Assembly: GCA_008973525.1 (NCBI GenBank)
Contig: WACJ01000257.1
Coordinates: 186,001 to 250,000 of the forward strand
DNA from: Stenopsyche tienmushanensis
Lineage: Eukaryota; Arthropoda; Insecta; Trichoptera; Stenopsychidae
Reading direction: 5' to 3'
DNA length: 64,000 bases
The notes beneath the pieces were generated by a model. The model was given only the letters and a program-made list of their open reading frames with translations, was not told the DNA's origin and made no database searches. A program made the position numbers and the translations under genes. Of this stretch, positions 14,321 through 27,960 are shown piece after piece. Positions within the stretch are counted from its first letter, which is position 1. Each line of letters opens with the position of its first letter.

Positions 14321-16231
14321 AGATCTGTTTATGAGTAATATGTAGGTGTTTCTGATTGCCTTCCTTATATGATTATTTTTTATCGATCTATGGAACTGTG
14401 AGGGAGTATTGAAGTAATCATTATTTTCAGATTATATTTAAATTATTGTTACAAGTCCAGTCATACACAAGCAACCCCGTACAATTTTGTTAGTCAATCT
14501 CAGTATTTATTATACTTTTTCAGATCCAAAAAATCAGACCAAACCTGAATCGAGAAAATTAATGGAAAAATATGAATACTTTTAATCTCCCAAATTGGTA
14601 CGAAGTACATTTATAATTAGATTTTAGGATCCAATCTACTATATAAGAATAAGAATTTTGAAATTCTTACAAAATTTACTGTCTTCGTCACGCTCGCTAA
14701 ATAAAAAATTAACAACCGTGGCCAATTTGAAATCAATACTTCTAAAAATAATTCTACTTAAAATGTTCACAAACCCCTCAATTATGAATATTATATATTT
14801 TTTACCCTATTAATATTAAGTTATTCTTTTAAATAATATTCAAAGTATTATGGCCTGTGGGGATACGTTGTCTAAACATCAAGTTTGTAAATATTTTCTT
14901 ATTTTTTACAAATATTTATGCATTTTTTTTCTGATAAATATACTAAAATACATGCACGTATACCTGAAAATGTTTTCTTATCAACTGAGAAAATTACCTT
15001 TATTCAAATCATTAATACACAAAGCAGCCGTATTTGATCGAGGGAGAAATCCTAAAATATCACATATCTCTGGCTTGGTTTTCTACATTAATATGTATTT
15101 TAAGAGTCAAAAATAATTGAAATACTAGTCTAATTGAGTTTACATACCAAATAGGTTTCGTATCGAATTGTCGTCTTTCAATACAATACAACAGCTTGAT
15201 ATTTTTACCCAAACTGGATCCGATTGATGATTATAAAGATTTAAACGGGAATCTGTCCATCAAAGATGAACTGTAAATTGTATGAATTATACATTGGCTA
15301 TCTGATATACCGTTTTTCCCGAATCCATCCCATTTCATATGTTTATTTATTGAGAGTGCCATTCCTTTCGGGTATATGGGAAAAAATCAGATTGTCAATC
15401 TATTATTGCTCCGGGGCCAGTATGGCGATCTTTCTCCATTAATTTATAATTTTGTTTGAAAGCCGATATATAGGGTTATGAATATAGAACAGGCTTTAAT
15501 GCAAATTCACCTACCCGCAAAAACGTTATATTTTTGTCCGAGAATTAATTCAGTGTGACAATATACAAATTTTAGGCGCATTTCTAAGGATTTATGTAAT
15601 ATCATAAATTATTCAAGCCTTAAGATCTGAAGACGAAAAATAATATTTCTGGCATTTGCCTTTGCGGACCGCTGGTGGAGCGGAAGCTTTGTTTCGTACT
15701 TCCGGCGCAGCATCCCGTATTTAAGTCGATTATTTAAATTTCTTTTACTGAGCCTTGTTTGCCGCGAAAGTTAGCGCTAATTTTGTATACTCGATAGACA
15801 AAAACGACATCTGTGTGTATCTTACCAATTCTAAGTTAAAAGTTATAATCCGAAAAGGAAACGAGCGATTAAGTAGACAGAGTGACAGTACACGTGTTTG
15901 AGAACTTGTTGAGAGTCCCATTTTTGGATATAAACACAAATCGTTATAACTGAGATTTATAATCAAGTTTTCGTCTTTAAAGTTATATTGTAGAAGCTTT
16001 CACAAAATATAATATAATCAGCTTGATTGACTTGATGGGAGAACTTTGGGAACAATGGAACTCTTAAAGATGCTTAATAATAACTTTTTAGATTTATCAA
16101 ACATCCCGATTATGTAATATCTATTAGTTATATTACGCAAAATCGAAAATCGATCTCATATGAAGAGAATTCAATATTATAATTTATAAATATCACAATT
16201 CAAATCCAAAAAGCGAAAATGATTTCCAAAA
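14321..16231. other. Gene-free region between the direct repeats
   Basis: AT-rich DNA with no supported gene. A short GC-rich patch lies at 15655-15720. The open stretches at 14850-15116 and 15745-15966 have AT-driven composition and no recognisable domain. Confidence 0.4.
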
Positions 16232-16315
16232 CATTAACAAAATCGGCAGTTCGAAAATATTAATATTCCCAATCAATCGTCTCGATCCAGGTTGATTGCT
16301 TGATTTTATGGATCT
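16232..16315 (+). repeat. SINE fragment (middle part)
   Basis: The block AAAATATTAATATT, then ATCGTCTCGATCCAGGTT and GATTTTATGGAT matches the middle of the SINE copies at 58640-58720 and 52710-52770. Only about 80 bp are preserved. Confidence 0.5.
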
Positions 16316-16559
16316 TAGTGTTTGTTAATTTTTAGTGTTAGGTATCACAAGAAGCTTTAAAAGCCTTAATTTACCTCTAAATCTTTTAACATGCGCTGAT
16401 ATGCTCGTTTGAATAGGATTCCACGCAATAGGGACTCCCGCTTCTGCTCACCCAGAGGTGAGGTAAAACATCACCTAAGTGTCATATTCCAGGGATGACA
16501 CACGACAGACTGCGACTAACTAGATTGGGGTACCATAAATGTACGATCCCATTTCCTGC

Positions 16560-17210
16560 GCTCCTCTATGGTCTGTTCCGGGTTACCCCGGACTAGCCAC
16601 CCAGAGAGGGTCTTCCACTGATCTTTTAACCCCAAGAGAAACGCTACACGCAAAGCGTCCAGGTGCCTACCCCTTTTGCTCCACGCCCTCCAGAGGTAAA
16701 CCATCTTCGGAGGCGAGGTTTCTGCCGGTAAACCAGAGGGTACGGCGGAGGAGGAAGAACAAAAGTTTAAGCTAAAGTTCAACGGAATACTACAGTGGGT
16801 TCACTGCCATCACAAGTCCAACCTCAGTTTTAAGGAGACTCTGCAGGGGTTACCCCTTCCCCATGGTACTCGTATCGGTTCAGTCATTTGTAATTCCTAG
16901 CCACGGAGACGACTCGCCATTCGAGCAGTCTAAAGCTCCTTTCCCCTGTATGCATTAGGCTGTTGATGATAGTAATAATGCCTTTTGCATAGATTTCATC
17001 TAACTTCTGTAATCAACAGGTTCTATATTCCACTTTATTCTATTAATTCACGTTAGCTGGGCTACCTCAGCTACGTTTGATGAGCAAACCGACGAGGCTA
17101 TTTTCGCACAATACCCCAGGGGTTCAACCGTTGCCCATGGGCGTAGGATTGGCTCCCGCCCTGAGGTTTTATGGGTGAGCATCGTAGAGTCTAACACCCA
17201 CCTGAGTATA
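16560..17210 (+). repeat. Unclassified direct repeat, copy B
   Basis: This is the second copy of the repeat at 13640-14320. It carries an extra stretch after CCCTCCAGAGG (about 16695-16790) that copy A lacks, so copy A seems internally deleted or B has an insertion. Both copies end close to AACACCCACC. The octamer CAGGGATG occurs just before (16491) and just after (17211) this copy, possibly marking ends. Minus-strand frames are open for 88 codons but not conserved. Confidence 0.75.
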
Positions 17211-17285
17211 CCAGGGATGCCCAACCGGTTCATCACGATCTACTGGTCGATCCTAAAGCAAAATTAGGTCGATCCCGAAAATTTC
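17211..17285. mobile_element. Possible hAT-type transposon end
   Basis: CAGGGATGCCCAACCGG followed by GATCTACTGGTCGATC resembles the CAGGGRTG-type inverted ends of hAT elements. A matching opposite end was not located, so the element cannot be delimited. Confidence 0.3.
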
Positions 17286-17525
17286 CGTGAATTTTGAAAT
17301 ATTTTTTTTACATAAATACATCAAAACGACCCCACGCTCAAGATTCCAAACTAATTTCGATTTGACGATAGGTGATAGCAATAACGTCCATATCTTAATA
17401 ACTATTTTAATTTTCATATTATTTTCATAACAACTGGGAAATGGAATTACCTTCCAGAAAGATTGCTACGAGAGAAGGTGGGCATTAAGCCGAGTATAAA
17501 ACAGGGACAGGTCGCCATACAGTCA

Positions 17526-17649
17526 AGCTTCGGTTCGGCTCCAAGTGAGCTTCGAGCCAGCTTCGAGTTTCAAGCTTCGAATCAGCTTTGGCTCAGCTTC
17601 GAGGAAACTTCCAGCTTCGAATCTTGTTTTAGCTCAGAGTCAGCTTCAA
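17526..17649 (+). repeat. Degenerate AGCTTCGA minisatellite
   Basis: AGCTTCG or AGCTTCA occurs seven times, starting at 17526, 17548, 17559, 17573, 17595, 17613 and 17642, with variable spacing (11-29 bp) and interspersed GGCTC/GCTCAG motifs. This keeps one frame open for 128 codons (17463-17849) with Ser/Phe/Glu-rich content. The open frame is explained by the repeat composition, not by a recognised protein. Confidence 0.6.
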
Positions 17650-17849
17650 ATTTAGCCAAGGATCAGTCTGATGCTAAGCTTGAGTTAGGAATCACTTCTA
17701 AGTTCGAGTATGGGTCTTCTACGTGCGGCGTCGATCTTCTCGTTGAACATCTCGCAGATTCGCCGAAGAGTCGAAAAGAAGTTGCGCCGTCCGAAGGTTT
17801 AATGTGTCCGCTCCAAACATCGAAATCTCAATGTGCCTTTGAATCTTAG

Positions 17850-20800
17850 GGAGCCTCTTTTAAAGCGGGATGCTGCCTCCTGATTGTTCAAATCAATTTT
17901 TCACAGATCACGTCGAGGGCTATCCGACGAACATTCTGATATTTGGTTTTGTCGATTTTTGTCCTCCGGCGTGAGTAAATGCGTTATCCCTGGATTATTG
18001 TTATGTCGTCACAGTTTCACGTTTCTGCGGACGGACTTGCATGTCTCTGGACAGCATATGCCTTGCTCCTGAAGGCATATGCAGATCGGTTGTCGTCGTT
18101 GTACGGAATCGAACAATGTAAAAATTAAAGCGATATTTTCGCGTTTGTGAATGTTATGACCGCTTTCAGCTGCTTTTATCTAATCTATATTTTCCGATAG
18201 TAAAATCTAATAAGACAATCGAAACGCAGTATCGGCCTAAATACTATCGATGGGAATACCCTTTTTTATTGATTGATAAACGCTAAGGTATTTATACAAT
18301 AAAATTCAAAATGAAAGATCATCACATTTATCTTTTATCTAATAACATGTTTTTATTATATTTTATAGTTCAAGGAAAGATTTTAATCCGTTGATTTATG
18401 AAAAAAAAAATGATAAGATAAGTGAAAAATTATTTAGTATACAATATTATCTATTTTATCGACTAGATAACAAAATTGAAACTTTTATGCTTAATTAAAT
18501 ACCTGTAATTCATTTTTATTGGCAATTTATTAATGCATCAATAAAATGCGTTTATGAAAAAATCAGCAGTCGATTCCTTCTCAATTAAAAGCCCTCCAAG
18601 TTGCAACGATTGGAAACCACTGACACTAACATATCCTTCCTCGAAAGCCAGACGATTCTTATTTCATTTTTTGCCTGGAGAGCAAAGAGGAAAGTGCTGG
18701 TGCTTGTGCCGCATACATAAAATACTTTTGCATTTCGATTTCCCGAAGCGCCGGCGGCGGATGGCAGCTGCTGAAAGATTGATCGTTTTACATTTCAGCC
18801 ATGGCTGGCTCAGTTTTTCAAGAAATGCACCTGTAAATGCATTAATCAAAGTATGCCTGCGTATCTGGTTCAATATTATTTACATCTTATTAGCATAGGA
18901 AAAAGGAACCAACTAAAATTTAAAATTATAGTAAATCCATTTTGGTATAAAATAAAATAAATTTTCTGGCAATTTAACATCAGGTGTGAAAACTTTGCGG
19001 AGGGAGGGTAATTTTGAAACTGGCACTTTGAAAACATCAGATTGAGCCATGAGCTATGACTAGGTTCGTCATTAAAGTCTCGCAGCTGGGTCTGCTCTCT
19101 AATGGAAGTCTTGAAATTATACATCTTGAACCAAATTACTGTTTTCATTTTTCATATTTATTAGCTTTTTAATATTTTTTCTCGAATTCTACATAATAAT
19201 AACATCAATTAAATTTAAATTTTTAACAAAATATTTGAAAAATTCGACGAACCTAATCAAATTTCATTTAATTGCTAATTTTTTTATTACTATTATACTT
19301 ATATACTTATACTTAAATTCTAAAGAGAAAATTTGGGTTGCTATAAATGAAACATGAACCAATCTTCAGGGTTTACAACTGCAGTGATCAAATTTTTGAT
19401 CAAATACATCTTCTCAAACTCCTCGATAAAATATTAAGGAGAATAAAATTTTTGTTTTCAATTAACTTATCTACCGTCTTTCTTAGATAATCTGACATTA
19501 AAATCATTTTATTTAATTAAATGATGATTTACTTGTAATATTCCTTATAGTTTAATATATACTTCCAATTTTGTTGGTTCCATGTCCAAGTTCACAATAA
19601 AAAATAAAATATATCGAATCTAGTAAGCCATACTGAACGATTAGCATGACTTTGAACGACTTTCAATTTTTGATATCAAACTTACACTTTGTTGATGAAA
19701 AAATAAACCGAGCCGCCTTCCAGGATTCGTCGCTCTCAATAAAGTTTTCAGAGCACAATTCCATTAATGGACGAAATCCTCGGAGAATTAAGAGATTTCT
19801 TCTAAGAATCCTTGGATTTTATTTTCTCAGTTGCTCGAGACAAAATAATTTCACCCTTTCAATCGTAAATATGTGTAAGCCAATCAAAATCAATCATTTT
19901 GAGGAGCAAGGCTTTGAAGGGTGGACCTACGGGTGGTGGGCGCGCTGAGCTTAGCCTTAATGGAAGAAGTTATCCGAGGGAACAATGCGCGGGGTGAAGG
20001 GTTGATAATAAAGTGGAGATTGGATGAGAGTTATGATAGGATTATAATGGGTCAGGTCAAACGGGCATTACGCAGGTAATATTACTGAGTGGATCATTAT
20101 TATTAACTTGTCGAGAGCCAAACTTTCACGAACGCCACTGATTGATTTGACAAATCACGAACGCCAAACGTCGACTTCTGACCCGGTTTCCGCTCCCAAT
20201 TTATTCAATCCAACATAAAAGGAGCTCCGCCAATCCACTGCAGTTGAAAATTGATATAAAGAAACCAAATAAACTATAAAATGAACCTTCCGCGTTCATT
20301 TTATGAAGCACCAAGATTAGATGAGCTTCATAGATTTGATCTTAAATCGTATAACTATGTTACAATACATGCACACAGATCAAGAATTAAAGTTCGGAAA
20401 ACATACCTTTAAAGCTTAAAAATAATAATATCCCTATGCTTTTTTTATTTTTTAACTAAAATTACAAGTCTTCGTATTCACTATTGTAATTTTATGAAAT
20501 GTATATTGCATAGTGTACAAAAATATTCACATCCAAAATGGAATATTAACAATTTATTTTTCTACATTGTCATTTCTGTAATTTCCGAGAGATGATACTA
20601 GCCAAATGGAAATTAACTTAAATCCACTTTAAAAAGAAAAAAGAAAGTTGATTAAACTCTAACATTTTAAAACTACTTTGACAGATCATACACACTGTTG
20701 AGTGTTTCCAGGATGCTAATTTTTGATAACATATCGTTAAAAAATAGATAAACCAATTATTCAACAAGTGTCACTCAACAAGAACGAAGAAGACACTCTT

Positions 20801-23410
20801 CCAACAACGCTTGCACCTATACACAAGGGCTATTGTCCTATTTTAATCGACTTTATTCCTCATTATAAATGTTATTTCAAAAATATTTATTATTCTAATT
20901 TCAATTAAATTGAGGCCCTCATAACAATTTGATAAAGAATTAAGCGTTGAATTTTCGCCACACATATTTGAATAATTTCCGAATGGCCTTAAAAATACAA
21001 GAACCCACTTAATATGCCCCGCCCGTACTTGAAAAAATATATAAGCGTAGAATTTAACCCGACCAATTTGCATACTTGGTTAATTTTAATTATCATAAAC
21101 ACTGGTTTAGCGGCGTCAAACAGAAATGATGGAAAAAATTAGCTAAAAAGCTAAAAGACTAAGATATACATATTGTTCTACAAACGTGATGCTTCGTGTG
21201 GAAGACCATAATGATGTCAATTTCATTAATTTTTAAGATTCCTTATTTAACCTTAATTGTATCCAATGTGAAAAAAAATCAATGCTTGGAACAAATCAAT
21301 GCCTTCTTCTAATAATTCAGAGACAGATTACAACGAAAATATATTAGCTCTTGTTCCAATGAAGGACTATCCTCTTAAATTAATAAGAACCGTAGTAATC
21401 TTATTTAGGATTGTCTAAAATAGTGTAGTCGAAATGTCTTCTCAGTTTTATACAATCGACTCAACGCCAGAAATTCTGAAGAGATCCGATTTTTTTATGG
21501 ACACAAATGAATGATCTGGATAAATATTTTTTACAGCTCAACTTTGAATTACCTAAAGTTTTTATAGATAGATATAACAGATTTCATTTCAAACGCAGGC
21601 AGCATATGGGAATGCCAGACGAAAGATCCATATATATATTGAAGGAACTTGTTGGGAGCCAAAAGAGGTTTGCATAGACTGAACACCATACATATCAAAA
21701 GTCGCCTGAAACCTCCCATAGCCATCAGTTTAGGAGCTCTTTAATATGTCATATGCACATTTGTCCACAATAACTTCCACGTTTAAAATCTATCCTGATA
21801 TATTCAAACAATTTAGTTAGATTCTATAACTATTGGATCGATTTGATAAATTCGTTTCTCAATACAGTGTGAAATATCAGTCAATCAATCAATTTACTCA
21901 GACAAAAACCCAACAGAAAACCCTGAGGACTTGTTCACGGAATTGAGTTCAAAGTTCAAAACTAATTCATATAATAAGTCTATAAACAGTTTTACCATGC
22001 ACATGTCAAGTTTTAGCGCCGTTATACGAAGTCTACGAAATTCTAGAAATTCTTTGAGAATATGATTCTTGCCAATCTCGAGAAAAAAGTAGCATCCATA
22101 TTCACAAAGCTTAAAATGCATCAATTCCTCCATTTGGAGTATTTTACAGGCAAAGTAGAGAGTATGTATATATTGGATTATTTTATTTAAAGTGTTTTTT
22201 TAAACAATTTTACATCCATATACACACTTTCGAAAAGGTATAACCACCGTCCCTTTAAACCCGATTTTATCACAAAAATTCACTGATAATGCACTGACAG
22301 CCATCATATTATTCACTTTGAGCAAAAGTAATAAGAATACTCTAAACTCTAACATATTTGATTATGTTCCCGATTATTATAATAGAAGGTATTGTGAAAA
22401 CAAATACAAAAATAGATACAATATCGCGGAATCAGGAAAAATATATATTACCATATCAAATAATAATTATGAATTTTTCCTCGATAGCTATATATTTTCC
22501 AATCTTTTTAGTAAACATAATATACAATTTGCATAAAAATCTTTGGTTTTGGATGAAAAATAGATAACGAAACCTGTTTTTACTCTTTCAATATTCTTAA
22601 TTTCTTCGTCGAACAAAAAGTGCTACATTGATGTAAATAAATGATAATAAGATTGGATGAATATGATGGATGAATAATTACATTCCATTCATTTATCTAG
22701 ATTAATTTTAGTTCAAGCATTAACATATTGAAAATATGCTTCCTCAATATTCTAGATCTTTTTGCATTAATTTCTTATTTCAATCATTCCAGCTAATTAC
22801 AATATAACTATATTTGCTTGGAAATATTTAAGAATTTTGTAATTAATAATTCCTTTACAATTCAATAAAGACAAAAGGACATTTTTGATCGTTAGATTCA
22901 GTTTCGATGTTAATGGTGGTAGTTGCTTAGATTAAAGATATATATTATATATACAGATTGTTCATAGGTTCATTGTGCAATTAAAGACAATTTAAGACCA
23001 AATTTTTTGTCATAATTCATAATTTTCATTATCTACTTTACATTTACTAATGCTTTAAAAATACTTGTTTCTTGATACAAACCGACTGTAAAAGGATAAA
23101 ATTTATAATTTTAACTTATTTCAAATATTCTTAAAATATTAATTTTGTAATATGTATTGCTTATAAAGATTCAAAACAATTTAGAATTAAAAATAATCGA
23201 ATAAATAAAACATCCTAATATGAATTATGTTAAAAGTTTAGAAGTTTTTTATCCTTTATTAGAGTACCGAGACCATTAATTTATTTTATTGCATATATAA
23301 TATAAATTAAAGAAGTATCTAAGAAAATGTAATCGTCATTTACAAAATCTTAAAAAAATAATATCTTAATAGAATATAATTCAAAAATTCTTACCTGTAA
23401 ATAGTCTAGC
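17850..23410. other. Gene-free region
   Basis: No supported gene. An 11-bp-arm hairpin occurs at 18054-18082. Balanced-composition patches lie at 18550-18880 and 19690-20210, without recognisable domains. The frame at 21894-22133 (minus) is uninterrupted for 79 codons but could not be linked to a protein family. The remainder is AT-rich. Confidence 0.4.
18054..18082. repeat. Perfect 11-bp-arm hairpin
   Basis: GCATATGCCTT (18054-18064) and AAGGCATATGC (18072-18082) are exact reverse complements around a 7-nt loop. No coding or RNA context is apparent. Confidence 0.8.
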
Positions 23411-23420
23411 GGTTAATCGG

Positions 23421-23535
23421 TCGAACTCAATCCTCAATAGTTAAAATCTACAGGAAGTGTAGCTGGCAACCACATTTTTAATACATATATTCGCTATGAA
23501 AAACCATGTCAAAATGGTTGGTAATAGTTCCATAA
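23421..23535 (+). repeat. Dispersed repeat fragment, copy 2
   Basis: This is the partner of the fragment at 590-705. The shared part begins around the CTACAGGAAGTGTAGCTGG block and ends after GTCAAAATGGTTGG. It may be part of a longer element whose ends I cannot place. Confidence 0.65.
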
Positions 23536-26500
23536 AAGGAATGGCTAAGAAGCACCTTAAGAAGAAAATTATTCCGAATATGAGGATCCTCGTAAAGGAA
23601 ATCTTAGAATTAATAATCCCTTCATGAAGGACGTAATTTCATGTACTCTTACGAGTAGAGAAGAAGAACAATGATTAGAATTGTGGGATGCCATTCTGAT
23701 ATCTAGACACAAAACATTAACATTGTCAAAATTTCATAACAAAACATACGTGTTAACAAATTAATAAGCGAAACACAGGTGACCATTGAAGAAGATAATG
23801 CAGTAAAACGAAAATTCCTTCTGGTACCCTTAATATTTATTTAGAGATGAAAAAATTACCCCTTTCCTACAATGTTCATAGTTTGCCGGTCGTTATATTT
23901 AAGCATCGTTTAAGAAACACCAATTAATATTATTTTACAAGAATTTCTTTGATCATATTGATGAAAATATAGTACATTTTAAAGCAAAACGGATTAATTG
24001 TATAGCTGTTTCCACGAGGAAAACTTGTTTCTTAGCCGTGGTAAATTTCTTTCGCGATGAAACTTTTCATGGCGTGACTTGTAATATGAAACTGTTCATC
24101 GTGGTGAAGTTGAAAAAAAAACAACGGGCCCATCTTACGAGAAGACAGGGCCGCTCCTTTCGTCGAAGCCTTTGATGAGCGAGGCAAGGTTGGCGACTCT
24201 ATTGTCGAGCAAGTTTTTGGTCTCGCAACTTCGGAAATCCCACCCAATTAAAAATAATGACATCGTAGCCCGGCTCCTTTGTGCTACACTCGCGACTTAA
24301 TGAGAGCGCCCAAACATCCTTTATAGCGTTTCTATTCATTAAAAACTTCTTCGGGGGTGTCCCGCACCCCGTGAAACAATGGCAGCTCTCCATTCGACGC
24401 GAATCGCTCAAAATTGAACTGATTAAAAATTTAGAAGCAATTACTCGGTACAGCTTCGTAGCAAATTTATATCGCCTCCCCCATCGATTGAGTAAAAGCC
24501 CAAATTATATTCCGCTGCAATTTCCTACAGCTTCGTTCATCGCATTCACAATCGAGCTTAGCAAAAGATTTTGCACTCATTTCTCAAGCAAAAAATATAT
24601 TTTCGTATCAATCGTAATGGTATTTCAGAGTGCTTGAGTACTTATCAGATTACACACTTTCAATCAAGTCAACCCACTGCACTCGACGACTTTTTTATTC
24701 GGGCAAACCAATAACTTAATCGTTACCGTACCGATATTTCACAAATACCTAAAAATGCTGATGCCAACTATTAACCATTTACGAAGTAAATATTTTTATG
24801 GAATAACTATACATTTATTGTGAGAAGTAATACACAACATAATAATAATTAAATAATCTTGCATTTATGTAATTATTATGGTTCTTAAACAGAAAATAAA
24901 CAGGAGAGCTGCGGCAGCGTTTATCTCACTTATAAATAAATCAACTATGCTCCTATTTTCATAATTGTAGATGATATGGCATGAACATGTGCCAAGCAGA
25001 GAAATTTATAAATATACATAATATTGTACCAAAAAATAATTCATCGGTTAAATAGCGATAATACAAATTAATATTTTATACATTTTTCACAATAAAAATG
25101 CTGATATATTATATTAAGTTGCATTGTTTTTTATATTTACATGATATTATGAAATAGTCACCAACATGCTTCCCCAGTTTATCGGAACTTTTATCCCAAT
25201 ACTATGTCATTGAAATCCTTTTTAGTTCCTGTTACAGTCACATGCAGCTTTTTATTTAAACTAGATTCATTGAAACTGGAGATCAAAGCTAGATCCTGAG
25301 CCTGGCGAAAGTCTCCTTTCAATTATTCCACCGGCGTTTGACATTCCGCATATTATTAAACAGTCTTCCTCTGTTCCTTCCTCTAGTTTATAAAAAGCTA
25401 TACGAATTGACTAAGCATATTTCAGCCCTAAAAATAGTTTACGCCAAAATTCAAACTATTTAATGGTGAAGCTTATAAAGCTTTTCGGTGTATTTTTGTG
25501 AATTTCGTGAAGAATTGTTTCTTAGTTTCATCTGATCGCCATCGTTTTTGCCGTTATATTTGGACGTTTTTCCTATTTGTGTATAAGGACTTAGATTCTG
25601 ATAGGTTCAAACACTTTTAAAGTAATGATTCTTGTGCCAAAAATATCCAATTTAGAATAACTTTATGGGCATCGTCATATCTGCGATAGCAATCTAGTTT
25701 AGCTTCTGCTGATGCGCGTCTCGAATCAAAAGGGTTAAAAAATAATTATTTGATTTCACGATTATTCAAAGCAGTTAAATTCGTAAAAATCCCATTTTTA
25801 TGACTTTCTCGATATTACTTTCAAGCCATCATATTAAATTACATGAAAAACTTTTTACAGCTACTCAACAAGTGTTAATCGTAAATTTTAACGGGTGAAC
25901 ATAAAAAAATACCTCCGATTATGATTCAACATCCAATTATCCGAGATAAAGTGATCTTCTCTCCGAAGCAAAGTAAAACAACATAAAGCTTCTTTCAATC
26001 TAGGAAGTCCTACAGAAGGTTTATCAATCGCCGCTTAACTTTGTAAGCTCGCTTCTTAAAGAAGCCCCGAAGTAACTGAAAGCTTTCGCGAAAAGACGCA
26101 GAACGGATTAAACAAACATTCTTTTCAGGTGTTGCATATTTAATACGCCAAGATTGGCTTTATCTCCCGAAAAAAGTAGTATTAGATTGCTGAATACCCA
26201 AAACTAACGCATGCTGTAAAATTTGTTTATTTGGAAATATTTCATAGCTCTTAAAATATTTCAGCTTCGCATTAGAAGTCTCTTCAACAATTCGTATCAA
26301 AATAATTCTCAAAGGATCCATAATAAAGAAGCTTGTTTAAATGCCTTTGAATGCCGTAATATTATGATTAGAATATTTCTTAATACAATGCAATTTAATA
26401 TTATAATGCAAAAGCATCATATCGCAAATTTTCACACTTTTTAACCAATTTGTTTTTAAATACACATTTCATTTAGACAACTGGATAGTTAAAATTTTAA

Positions 26501-27958
26501 GAGTTATATTTTGTGAATCAAGGAATTTGTGTCCTCCAAGAATTGTCGTTAATTGCACTGGAGGAGCAAATAACAATCTGTGAATCTTTTTTATCCATGC
26601 TTAAAACCGACTTATTTTTGCGACGAATTGTAGTAAATTAGTAGTAAATACTGTACAATATTCGCAAGGTTAGGTTTCAGCTTCTAGTTAATGTTCAGCA
26701 AATGCAATCAAAAACTTTTGATTACTTTTCGGTTCCTCTTTTAATTTATTTAATATTTAATTGTACTTTTTTTAAGTATTTACAAAAAATTTTTTTTTTT
26801 ACTTTCCTGATAATAATAATTGATAGAACATCAAGTATTAGTACAGGTATGATATCATATATACTTGAATAAGCAACCATGTGAAATTGTGGTTCTTCTA
26901 CGTTCGATAACGGATATAGCACCTTAAAAAATGTTGATCACCATACTTATTTTAAAAAATATATAAACATTGAATTTAAGTCGCTAAGTACTACATAATA
27001 ATTTTGCATGCATCGCTTACTCAATTATTCACGAAACAAGAAGGCAAACGGTACCAATAACCTAATAAAGCGAGAAAGGATTGTTAAGAAATAGGTTTTT
27101 TCTCTCTTAAATTGTCTGTTCGCTCTTAAGATTATGGCCTATCGAATATTTAATGGAATCCACTTTTCTTTGGTAAAATATCGAAATATACCGACGAGGG
27201 AGAGATTTTTACTCAGCGCCCATTTTATAAATCCAGGTAGCGGCTATAAAAATTTATGATCGCACCATCAGGGATGGTACGGAAGATGGATGTCGAGGCG
27301 AAGGCTCTATCAGCATGGACGAAAGCCGTTAACGTATTCGCTGTCCCATTGCGAACATTATTTAATTAGAAGCTCAGATAAAACTTTGCTTTTAGTGTTT
27401 TCTTACGTGATGGAAAACTTGGAGCGCTAATTTATTTGCAAATTTAAATTAGCATAGAAAGTCTTGGAGTGCGCCGGTAACTGAAATCTTGTTAGGACAC
27501 AATGTTGAGGGCCTAGCGAATTATTATAGGAGGACCGTAATTATGCCACGTACTGTTTCATTACCTTAACGATAATTTCATTATCCATAACTCATACGCG
27601 CCGCAATTAAGTAATCGCAAAGTGCTAAAACATGGCGCGGTTAGCAACTTCCACAAACTTCCAAATCAGGCAATATCATTAAAATGTTACCGTTGTCGTG
27701 TTTTCGACGACCCTAATTGAAATTACATCTAGTATCAAAGAGGAAATTTTCAAAATAAGATAGTTCAACCATAAGTTTTGATACGGGTACAAAGTTGCTG
27801 ATTGAACTTAATTTAGCTGTGAAACAACCAAACTTGAACAACATTTTTAATTAAAAATGACTCTTTCCTCGATACAGTGTCAATCATTAAAGCTTAACTT
27901 TTTAAGTTTATGATCGTACGTCAAATTTCATGCAAAAATGATAGACATAAAAACATTG
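23536..27958. other. Gene-free region
   Basis: No supported gene. The stretch 24030-24650 is of balanced composition and open on both strands for 70-118 codons, but the peptides carry no known motif. The stretch 27230-27720 is listed separately as a possible regulatory island. The rest is AT-rich. Confidence 0.4.
27230..27720. promoter_or_regulatory. Candidate regulatory island
   Basis: This stretch has balanced base composition, no long frame, and several TAAT/ATTA-type sites (for example TTTAATTAGAAG and GTAATTATGCC), flanked by very AT-rich DNA. This is how insect enhancers often look, but composition alone cannot establish it. Confidence 0.2.
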
Positions 27959-27960
27959 TA

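Noticed and set aside
16516..16782. 88-codon minus and 78-codon plus frames inside direct repeat copy B
   Set aside because: The frames are not preserved in copy A at 13640, so they are unlikely to code.
17463..17849. 128-codon frame
   Set aside because: It is explained by the AGCTTCGA array; low-complexity product.
21590..22133. Possible pseudogene on the minus strand including a 79-codon frame
   Set aside because: Peptides upstream of the frame are full of stops and none matched a family I could name; insufficient to call.
24032..24637. Frames of 70-118 codons on both strands
   Set aside because: Balanced composition keeps several frames open at once; no motif or splice context supports any of them.
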